NCBI GenBank assembly: GCA_003241875.1
Contig: QBLU01000037.1
Coordinates: 1-37,127 of the forward strand
Length of the DNA stretch: 37,127 nt
Direction of reading: 5' to 3'
Origin: Alphaproteobacteria bacterium
GTDB taxonomy: Bacteria > Pseudomonadota > Alphaproteobacteria > Sphingomonadales > Sphingomonadaceae
Each line of letters begins with the position of its first letter. Positions within the stretch are counted from its first letter, which is position 1. A program made the position numbers and the translations under genes. The notes under the pieces are model-generated. The model saw nothing but the letters and a program-made list of their open reading frames with translations, had not been told where the DNA came from and ran no database searches. Below are positions 1 through 6,481 of the stretch, piece by piece.

Positions 1-116
1 TGATCATAGGCAGTGCGCACGACATCGGCGGCGGTGCGGGTGAGGTGCGTCGCCGCGAGGCGCAGCCGGGCGCGAATGTCGGCGGTCAGCGCGACGCCCG
101 TCGTCGTGCCAGTCAG
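1..116 (-). CDS. Possible N-terminus of a ribbon-helix-helix protein (partial)
   Basis: Read on the minus strand, the frame is open from about position 116 to the window edge. It gives a peptide with a short beta-like stretch (TGVALT), a helix (ADIRARLRLAATHL), a turn (TRT) and a second helix (AADVVRTAYD). This is the order found in MetJ/Arc/CopG-type ribbon-helix-helix DNA-binding proteins such as antitoxins and small repressors. No ATG, GTG or TTG start is visible in frame at a sensible place. A CTG at 116-114 is the nearest near-cognate codon, so the start is uncertain. A palindrome at 121-138 sits immediately upstream, as expected for an autoregulated repressor. Most of the gene lies outside the window, so the family call is tentative. 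Confidence 0.4.
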   Translation of the reverse strand, partial: MTGTTTGVALTADIRARLRLAATHLTRTAADVVRTAYD

Positions 117-120
117 TCGC

Positions 121-138
121 TGTAACCTATAGTCTACA
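121..138. promoter_or_regulatory. Palindromic operator-like site
   Basis: The 18-bp sequence TGTAacCTATAGtcTACA is an interrupted palindrome: TGTA/TACA arms around a CTATAG centre, with 14 of 18 positions symmetric. It lies directly upstream of the candidate ribbon-helix-helix frame, and short TA-rich palindromes in this position are typical antitoxin or repressor operators. That role is inferred from position and symmetry only. Confidence 0.35.
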
Positions 139-631
139 ATATGAAACTTGACAGAAACGTTGTTGCGACGGACAGCTCGACATGTGGTGGGGGCTGCTGA
201 AACGAACGCTTGGCGGGTGAATCCCCGTCTACCGGGCCATCGCTCGGGCGTTCCTGCTTTGCCGTGCCAGCCTGTCAGCGTGCAAGGCTGGACCCTCCCG
301 GCATTGGTCATTATCGCGGTCACCACCGGGCATACGCTTAGTCACGCCGTCAAGTCGCGTAACATAACTGGTATCGCCGTCACGGCCATCGCCTTGTCGA
401 TTGGTGCGGTCACGCCGTTGAACCAGCTTGTGCGGATGCTCGGGGGGCCGTTCCACGGCATCAGCCGCTGCGACCTCATCCAGGCCTGGGACCAGCACCC
501 CAAGTCGAGTGCTCCAAAAAGCCATTACTTGGTGGAAACAAGCAGGTTGCCGGCGCTAATAAGGCCGCAGCATCCCCATGTTCATGCAACCGGACCAACA
601 CCTGTGCCGTGCCAAGACCGGAAACTTTGAC
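139..631. other. Gene-poor stretch, no recognisable product
   Basis: About 490 bp with no gene I can support. A frame beginning with TTG at 148 stays open to 630 on the plus strand, and overlapping frames exist on the minus strand. None shows a start with a ribosome site, a family motif or the strong G/C third-position bias of the flanking genes. The plus frame would also run almost to the transketolase start. The stretch may be the leader and promoter region of the downstream operon plus decayed sequence. No insertion-sequence ends or repeats were seen. Confidence 0.5.
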
Positions 632-1525
632 ATGACCTTTAAAACGGACAGCCAAGCGCGCCATGCCGCAGTTAGCCCATCTGCGTCGCACGACACACCG
701 GTTAGCGCAGCCCGAAGTCTTGCAGCTGCGCCCGTTCGGGTGAGCCCGGCCGTCGCAAGGGCACGGCTGCTGCGGATGCACTTCGAGGCTGGGGTGGGCC
801 ATATCGGCGGCAATCTGTCGGCGCTTGATGTGCTGCTTCATCTGCATGCGAACGTGATGGGCACCGAAGACCTGTTCGTGCTGTCAAAAGGTCATGGTGC
901 CGGCGCGCTGTATATTGCGCTCTGGTCGGTGGGTCGGATCAACGATGCCGAGCTGCAGAGTTTTCACAAGGACGGCACCCACCTGGGCGGGCACCCCGTT
1001 GCCGGCTGGCACGACGGGATCACGTTTGCCACCGGCAGCCTTGGTCACGGTCTCGGCCTTGCCGCCGGCGCGGCGATGGCGCGCCGGCTGGATGGCAAGG
1101 GCGGCCGCATTTTCTGTCTTTTGTCCGACGGCGAGTGCGAAGAAGGCTCTATTTGGGAAGCTTTGATATTCGCCCACCACCAGCGGCTGTCGAACCTGGT
1201 CGTGCTTGTCGATGCCAATGGCCTGCAAGGTTTTGGTTCGACCGGAGCCGTGGCGTCGCTTGAACCGCTGCTGCCGCGATTTGCCGGTTTCGGATTGAAT
1301 GTGGTCGAGATCGACGGCCATTGCAGCAAGGCGCTCGATGCGGCGCTCGCCCGTCCCTGTGATGGGCCATCGGTCATCGTGCTCCGCACGATCAAGGGCC
1401 GCGGCGTGTCGTTCATGGAGGGGCGCATGGAATGGCACTATCTGCCGCTGAATGAGCGCCAGTATCGACAGGCCCTTGAGGAGCTTGCCGAGCCGGAACT
1501 TGCCGACGCGGAGCCGGGCGCATGA
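632..1525 (+). CDS. Transketolase, N-terminal (ThDP-binding) subunit
   Basis: This is the N-terminal half of a split transketolase, about 297 aa, which binds the pyrophosphate end of thiamine diphosphate and Mg2+. Visible motifs in order are GHIGGNLSALD, LSKGHGAGALY, GSLGHGLGLAAGAA and the ThDP/Mg motif LSDGECEEGSIWEA followed by VDANGLQGFG. Transketolases move two-carbon ketol units between sugar phosphates. Split pairs are frequent in secondary-metabolite and polysaccharide clusters, whereas housekeeping enzymes are usually single chains of about 660 aa. The start at 632 is preferred over an upstream ATG at 578 because a GGAA ribosome site lies 8 nt before it and homology begins well downstream. 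The C-terminal subunit starts 13 nt after the stop. The location in a glycan operon suggests production or remodelling of an unusual sugar; the substrate cannot be read from the sequence. Confidence 0.9.
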   Translation: MTFKTDSQARHAAVSPSASHDTPVSAARSLAAAPVRVSPAVARARLLRMHFEAGVGHIGGNLSALDVLLHLHANVMGTEDLFVLSKGHGAGALYIALWSVGRINDAELQSFHKDGTHLGGHPVAGWHDGITFATGSLGHGLGLAAGAAMARRLDGKGGRIFCLLSDGECEEGSIWEALIFAHHQRLSNLVVLVDANGLQGFGSTGAVASLEPLLPRFAGFGLNVVEIDGHCSKALDAALARPCDGPSVIVLRTIKGRGVSFMEGRMEWHYLPLNERQYRQALEELAEPELADAEPGA

Positions 1526-1538
1526 TCGGTCGCAGTCG

Positions 1539-2438
1539 ATGAGGAATGCGTTCTGCGACGCGCTGGTGGAGCATGGAACGGCGACGTCGCTGGTGTTCCT
1601 GACCGGCGATCTCGGCTTCATGGCATTGGAGCCGCTGCAGGCGGCACTCGGAGACCGTTTCGTCAATGCCGGCGTTGCCGAGCAGAACATGATCGGCGTT
1701 GCCGCCGGAATCGCCAGTACGGGGCGGCAATGCTGGGCCTATAGTATTGCACCGTTCATCTATGCCCGACCCTTTGAACAGATACGCAACGACGTCTGCC
1801 TGCATGATTTCGATGTGAAACTGGTCGGTAATGGCGGCGGCTATGGCTATGGCGTCATGGGCGCCACGCACCACGCGATCGAGGACTATGGCGTGATGTG
1901 CGGCCTGCAGAACATGCGCGTCTTTGTTCCCGCTTTCGCCAAAGATGTCGCGCCAGTCGTGGCGCGGATGGCTGCCGATCCGCATCCTGGTTACCTCAGG
2001 CTCGGGCGCTGCGAAAAGCCGGCGGATCTTGTGCTGCCCGACTATGCGCCCTGGCGCTGCCTGTTGCGCGGTGATGCCGGCGTGCTGGTGATTGTCGGGC
2101 CGGGCGCCGGCGGCTTCCTGGCGATGGCAGCGACCCTGCCGCCGGAATCTCGGCCGGACATCTGGGTTGCCACCGAACTGCCGCTGCGTTCAGACATGCT
2201 GCCGGCCGCTGTGCTGGCTGCCGACCGCCTGTACGTCGTCGAAGAGCATGTGGCACAGGGCGGGGTCGGCCAGATGCTCGCCCATCTGCTGTTGCTGGCC
2301 GGCGCCGCGCCGCGCCGCTTCCGACATTTCCATGCCGATGGCTATCGCTCGGGGCGCTATGGATCGCAGGCCTTTCACCGCGTCGAAAACGGTATCGATG
2401 CCGCCGGCGTTCTCGCGGAAATCGCGACTTGCGCATGA
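1539..2438 (+). CDS. Transketolase, C-terminal (pyrimidine-binding) subunit
   Basis: Partner of the preceding gene, about 299 aa. It carries the pyrimidine-binding domain with the segment VNAGVAEQNMIGVAAGIAS, whose Glu is the one that activates ThDP in this superfamily. A C-terminal transketolase-like domain follows (PLRSDMLPAA, YVVEEHVAQGGVGQML). The YSIAPFIYARPFEQIRND segment is typical of stand-alone C subunits. The start at 1539 (MRNAFCDAL) fits the family N-terminus; an ATG at 1522 is out of frame. No strong ribosome site is visible, so translation may depend on coupling with the N subunit 13 nt upstream. The two chains should form an alpha2beta2 enzyme with active sites at the interface. 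The next gene starts at 2435 with an ATGA overlap. Confidence 0.9.
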   Translation: MRNAFCDALVEHGTATSLVFLTGDLGFMALEPLQAALGDRFVNAGVAEQNMIGVAAGIASTGRQCWAYSIAPFIYARPFEQIRNDVCLHDFDVKLVGNGGGYGYGVMGATHHAIEDYGVMCGLQNMRVFVPAFAKDVAPVVARMAADPHPGYLRLGRCEKPADLVLPDYAPWRCLLRGDAGVLVIVGPGAGGFLAMAATLPPESRPDIWVATELPLRSDMLPAAVLAADRLYVVEEHVAQGGVGQMLAHLLLLAGAAPRRFRHFHADGYRSGRYGSQAFHRVENGIDAAGVLAEIATCA

Positions 2439-4417
2439 TTGAAACGGATCTCGGTGCCAAGATCCGCGGCTTGCAGGGCCCGATCCTGGTGCTCGGTGCC
2501 AGCGGCTTTATTGGCGCCAACCTGCTGCGGATGATGCTGCGTCATCGCAGCGATGTGTTCGGTACCAGTTCCACCGCGTCGGCGTGGCGACTGGAAGGCG
2601 TCAAGAACGAACACGTCATGGCCGGCGACCTGCTGATCGAACAGTCCGTCTCGGCGCTTCTGGATGCGACGCGCCCACGTACGGTGTTCAACTGCCTCGC
2701 CTATGGCGCCTATTCCTTTCAGGCCGACACTTCATTGATCTATCGCACCAACATCGACCTGACGGCGCGACTGGTGGAGGAACTCGGCGGCCGCGACCTG
2801 CACTGCTATGTCCATGCCGGCAGTTCGTCCGAATATGGTGACAACGCTGCCGGCCCGACGGAGGATATGGCGCTGTTTCCGAACAGCCATTATTCGGCAT
2901 CGAAGGGCGCGGCCGCCGGCGTTATTCACTATGCGGGCAAAAAGCTGGGCTTTCCCGGCGTGAACCTTAGACTCTACTCGATCTATGGTCCTTATGAGGA
3001 TTCGGCGCGTCTGGTTCCGACAGCTGTCCTGAACGGCCTCGATCACCGGCATTCGCGCTTTGTGGATCCCGGCGTTTCGCGCGACTTCCTGTATGTCGAC
3101 GACGCCTGCGAAGCCTTTTTCGACGCAGCGCTGAATCTGCCCCGGGCGTGCCACGGCGAAAGCTACAATATAGGCAGTGGCGTGCAGACAACGATCGGTG
3201 CCTTCGCGCATCTCTGCAAGGAAATGTTCGACTTGCCCGGCGAGCCCGAGTTTTCGATGCCGAGCCGACAATGGGACGTGGCGGGCTGGTTTGCCAATTC
3301 TGAAAAGGCGCGGCGCGATCTTGGCTGGTCCGCACGCACCCCGCTTCGCGACGGAATGGTCCGGATGGCCGAATGGGTGCGCCAAATCGAGCGGCCCGAG
3401 CGCTATGTGCAATCGTCGAAAAGCCTCGGACGCGACGAAACCTGGTCAGTCTCGGCAATCATTGCCTGCTTCAAGGATGCCCAGGCCATCCCCATCATGC
3501 ACCAGCGGCTGACGGCCGTGTTCGACAAGTTGAACATCGGCTACGAAATCATCTTCATCAACGACAACAGCCCCGATGATTGCGAGGAGGTTATTCGCGC
3601 CATCTCGGCGCGCGATCGCCATGTCATCGGCGTGTCGCACTCGCGTAATTTCGGATCGCAATCGGCATTTCGCAGCGGCATGGAGATCGCCGGCAAAAGC
3701 GCCTGCGTGCTGCTGGACGGTGATCTGCAGGACCCGCCAGAACTGATCGAACAATTTGTCGAACAATGGCGCGGCGGACATGATGTCGTCTATGGTCGCC
3801 GAGTTTCCCGCGAGGCACCGTGGTACATGGCGATGTCGTACAAGGCCTTTTACCGCGTTTTCGAGCGGTTCTCCTACATCGTGGTGCCGCGCGACGCCGG
3901 CGATTTCTCGCTGCTCGACCGCCGGGTTGTCAGCTCGTTGCTAAGCTTTCCGGAACGCGACCTGTTTATCCGCGGCATCCGCGCCTTTGCCGGGTTTCGC
4001 CAGACCGGCGTCGACTATGTCCGTCCCGAACGCATGTTCGGCGTGACGACCAACAGCCTGTCAAAGAACATCGGCTGGGCAAAGAAGGGTCTGTTGTCAT
4101 TCAGCAATACGCCGCTCAACATGCTGAGCGCGGCCGGCGTCATCCTGTTCCTGGGTTCGATCCTGCTGGGGCTCGTCTACATCGGCGGGCGCCTGTTGTT
4201 TCCGGCGGCAGCACCGCGCGGCTTTACCAGCCTCGTCCTGGTGGTCATCTTCTTCGGTTCGATCAACATTCTGGCCATCAGCCTCATCGGCGAATACATC
4301 GCCAAGATCTTCGAGGAGGTGAAGCGCCGCCCGCATTTCATCCGACGCAGCTTCATTCGGGATGGCGAGGTCCGGTCCGCCACTGACCCCGGGCATCTCT
4401 CATTCGTGCAGCAATGA
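2435..4417 (+). CDS. Fusion: NAD-dependent sugar epimerase/dehydratase + GtrB-like glycosyltransferase
   Basis: A 660-aa two-domain protein. Residues about 10-315 are an extended short-chain dehydrogenase: the nucleotide-binding GASGFIG is at 21-27, SSSEYGD follows, and the catalytic YxxxK pair is Y153/K157. Residues about 335-625 are a family-2 glycosyltransferase like GtrB/ArnC/DPM1, with NDNSPDD, DLQDPPELI (D430 onward), FSLLDRRV and two C-terminal membrane helices at about 561-585 and 597-623. The enzymes resembling the second half load a sugar onto polyprenyl phosphate at the inner face of the membrane. Fusion implies that the epimerase half makes or finishes the nucleotide sugar that the transferase uses. 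The start at 2435 overlaps the previous stop (ATGA), and the end overlaps gtrA (ATGA). The frame is intact across the junction, so this is a true fusion. Donor and product are unknown. Confidence 0.88.
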   Translation: MIETDLGAKIRGLQGPILVLGASGFIGANLLRMMLRHRSDVFGTSSTASAWRLEGVKNEHVMAGDLLIEQSVSALLDATRPRTVFNCLAYGAYSFQADTSLIYRTNIDLTARLVEELGGRDLHCYVHAGSSSEYGDNAAGPTEDMALFPNSHYSASKGAAAGVIHYAGKKLGFPGVNLRLYSIYGPYEDSARLVPTAVLNGLDHRHSRFVDPGVSRDFLYVDDACEAFFDAALNLPRACHGESYNIGSGVQTTIGAFAHLCKEMFDLPGEPEFSMPSRQWDVAGWFANSEKARRDLGWSARTPLRDGMVRMAEWVRQIERPERYVQSSKSLGRDETWSVSAIIACFKDAQAIPIMHQRLTAVFDKLNIGYEIIFINDNSPDDCEEVIRAISARDRHVIGVSHSRNFGSQSAFRSGMEIAGKSACVLLDGDLQDPPELIEQFVEQWRGGHDVVYGRRVSREAPWYMAMSYKAFYRVFERFSYIVVPRDAGDFSLLDRRVVSSLLSFPERDLFIRGIRAFAGFRQTGVDYVRPERMFGVTTNSLSKNIGWAKKGLLSFSNTPLNMLSAAGVILFLGSILLGLVYIGGRLLFPAAAPRGFTSLVLVVIFFGSINILAISLIGEYIAKIFEEVKRRPHFIRRSFIRDGEVRSATDPGHLSFVQQ

Positions 4418-4779
4418 ATGAGGTTTTTCGCTTCGGCCTCGCAGGCATCTTGAATGCCGCGTTCGGCTACAGCGTTTTTGCGCTGCTGATTCTTTCTGGC
4501 GCATGGGCCGGCGCAGCGCTGGTTATCGGCACCTGCGCCGGCGTGCTGTTCAACATGCAGACGTCGAGGCGCCTGGTGTTTCGAATACGGGGCGACGCAG
4601 GCCGCTTCATCGCAGTTCAGGCAGCACTCCTGATGCTGAACTGGGCCGCGTTGCGCGCCCTGAATGCCATTCACCTCGGTGACCTCGTCGCACAGGCGAT
4701 ATTGATCCTGCCAGTCGCGGCCCTGTCCTATGTCATGCAGAAGCGACTGGTCTTTCGCGGCCGCGACGACCCCAGCTGA
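4414..4779 (+). CDS. GtrA-like membrane protein (lipid-linked sugar flippase family)
   Basis: A 121-aa hydrophobic protein with about four membrane helices, matching the GtrA family. The family N-terminus FRFGLAGILNAAFGYSVF is followed by conserved polar residues (FNMQTSRRLVFR between helices 2 and 3, QKRLVFRG at the end). GtrA proteins are thought to flip undecaprenyl-phosphate-linked glucose or other single sugars and usually sit beside a GtrB transferase, here the fused domain just upstream. The start overlaps the upstream stop as ATGA, so translation is coupled; a second ATG four bases later is possible. A third partner, the GT-C enzyme that transfers the flipped sugar to its acceptor, is not in the window. 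Confidence 0.85.
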   Translation: MNEVFRFGLAGILNAAFGYSVFALLILSGAWAGAALVIGTCAGVLFNMQTSRRLVFRIRGDAGRFIAVQAALLMLNWAALRALNAIHLGDLVAQAILILPVAALSYVMQKRLVFRGRDDPS

Positions 4780-5546
4780 TGGCAGCACGGCGGAATCTCG
4801 TCAACGCTAACAGGGACATGTTCAAGCCACCGACATTTGTGTCGAATGCCACGGCGTTAAACCGGCTGCAAAACAAGTTGCGGCGTTTCCTTGACCTGCA
4901 GGCGGGATCGATCTGGCGCGACCTCCGGCACGAACTGGCAACTGCGCGCGGGAATCTCCTCGATGTCGGCTGCGGTGCCCAGGTCTATCGTTGCCTGTTG
5001 CCGCCTGCTGCGAGCTATCGCGGGATCGACGCGGCCGATGCCAAGGGCCGGTTTGGCTATGACGTGCCCGACACGCACTACTTTGTGGCCGACGAATGGG
5101 GCGTCGCAGACGCGTCGTGCGACATTTTGCTGTTCACGGAGGTGCTGGAGCACATTGCCGACCCGGCGGCGTTCCTCGCGCGAGCGCGTCGCTGCCTCCG
5201 CCCTGGCGGTCGGGTGGTCATGACCGTGCCCTTCGCTGCTCGCTGGCATTATATTCCCGAAGATTATTGGCGCTTCACGCCCTCGGGACTCGCGCGCCTG
5301 CTCGACGGTGCTGGCTTCGACCAAGTCGATGTCCGGGCGCGCGGCAATCCGTTGACAGTGGCATGTTACAAGCTGATGGCACTGCCGCTCATGATGATCG
5401 GCCAGAGCAACCTGCTGGTGCGCGGCCTTGGCGGGCTGCTCTTGCCGCTCGTGGCAGTCGTCGCGGCGATCGGAAACATCTCGATGGTTTGGGATTGGGG
5501 CGATGATTGCCTCGGCTATACCGCCACAGCCCGGGCAAAGTTATGA
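4779..5546 (+). CDS. Class I SAM-dependent methyltransferase
   Basis: A 255-aa protein with a Methyltransf_11-type Rossmann fold. Motif I LLDVGCGAQVY is near residues 60-70, an acidic residue after YRGID fits the SAM ribose position, motif II is LLFTEVLEHIADP, and motif III is LRPGGRVVMTVPF. FYIPEDYWRFTP-like residues (HYIPEDYWRFTPSGL) are common in methyltransferases of polysaccharide clusters. A hydrophobic stretch near the C-terminus (LLLPLVAVVAAIGNISMVW) suggests membrane contact. The start ATG shares one base with the gtrA stop (TGATG). The likely role is O- or C-methylation of the sugar made by this operon or of the glycan end. The acceptor is not known. Confidence 0.82.
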   Translation: MAARRNLVNANRDMFKPPTFVSNATALNRLQNKLRRFLDLQAGSIWRDLRHELATARGNLLDVGCGAQVYRCLLPPAASYRGIDAADAKGRFGYDVPDTHYFVADEWGVADASCDILLFTEVLEHIADPAAFLARARRCLRPGGRVVMTVPFAARWHYIPEDYWRFTPSGLARLLDGAGFDQVDVRARGNPLTVACYKLMALPLMMIGQSNLLVRGLGGLLLPLVAVVAAIGNISMVWDWGDDCLGYTATARAKL

Positions 5547-6478
5547 GCAGCATGGATCTGGTTGCATCGCTGCAGCATCGCGACTGTCCCGTCTGCGGTG
5601 CGGCGGCTGCTGACGCTACGCCCTTCATGGCCTCGACGCTCGATTCGACGCGGCTAAGTCCCGAAAGCTTTGCGTCGCGCAAAGTACCCGAATTCATGTC
5701 TTACCGCCTGGTCACCTGCGCAACCTGTGCCGTGGTCTTCGCCAGCGAGGCGCCCGCCGCCGGCGCACTCGCCAACGCGTACCATCAGGCAGACTATAGT
5801 TCGGCGGACGAGGCGCGCTTTGCCGCGGAGATCTATGCCGAGGCACTTCGCCCGTTTGTCGAGGGACTTTCCCGCCGCGGTATTGCCCTCGAGATCGGCA
5901 CGGGTTCTGGGGTGTTTCTCGGTCACCTGCGCGACATGGGCTTTGCTGATCCCGTCGGCATCGAGCCGTCACCTGCGGCCATCGCCACCGCCGCGGACGG
6001 CATCCGGCCGATGATCCGCGAAGGCATCTTCACCGGCAACGAGTTCGCCGAGAACACTGTGTCGCTTGCCTGCTGCTTCATGACGCTCGAGCACATTCCC
6101 GACCCGCGCGGCTTTGTCGAAGCAGCGTTCCGGATGCTTGAGCCCGGCGGAATGATCGCGATGATCACCCACGACTATAGCGCGCCGCTTAACCGCCTAC
6201 TCGGCCGCCGGTCGCCGATCATCGATATCGAGCATCTGCAACTGTTCTGTCCGGCGGCGCTGCGTCACCTCGTTACCGCCGCCGGCTATGAGGCGCCGAC
6301 CATCCGGTCTTTTCGAAACGTTTATCCGGTCCGATACTGGCTGCGCTTGCTGCCGCTACCCGCCGGGTTGAAGCGTGCCCTGATGGGCGCGGCGGAGACG
6401 ACCGGCGTCGGCGGCATGGCGATCGGCGCCAACGTCGGCAATCTGCTGACGGTCGCCCGCAAACCAGCAACAGGCTGA
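5543..6478 (+). CDS. SAM-dependent methyltransferase with N-terminal Cys4 zinc-ribbon-like motif
   Basis: A 311-aa protein. The N-terminus has two CxxC pairs, C15-PV-C18 and C59-AT-C62, forming a probable zinc ribbon. A class I methyltransferase domain follows, with motif I ALEIGTGSGVFL, post-I residues in GIEPSP, FMTLEHIPDP and MLEPGGMIAMITHD. This architecture resembles the Methyltransf_13/23-type sugar methyltransferases, including C-methyltransferases acting on deoxysugars, but the substrate here is inferred only. The start at 5543 overlaps the upstream stop (ATGA). The gene ends only 3 bp before the converging permease gene, with no terminator between them, so opposing transcripts may overlap. 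It is the last member of the six-gene operon. Confidence 0.8.
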   Translation: MSSMDLVASLQHRDCPVCGAAAADATPFMASTLDSTRLSPESFASRKVPEFMSYRLVTCATCAVVFASEAPAAGALANAYHQADYSSADEARFAAEIYAEALRPFVEGLSRRGIALEIGTGSGVFLGHLRDMGFADPVGIEPSPAAIATAADGIRPMIREGIFTGNEFAENTVSLACCFMTLEHIPDPRGFVEAAFRMLEPGGMIAMITHDYSAPLNRLLGRRSPIIDIEHLQLFCPAALRHLVTAAGYEAPTIRSFRNVYPVRYWLRLLPLPAGLKRALMGAAETTGVGGMAIGANVGNLLTVARKPATG

Positions 6479-6481
6479 CCC

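Noticed and set aside
148-153. TTGACA as a -35 box for the operon at 632
   Set aside because: No -10 box at the proper distance; the sequence 17 bp later is GACAGC.
148-630. A 160-codon plus-strand frame with TTG start
   Set aside because: No family motif, no ribosome site and weak codon bias; it overlaps the true leader of the transketolase gene.
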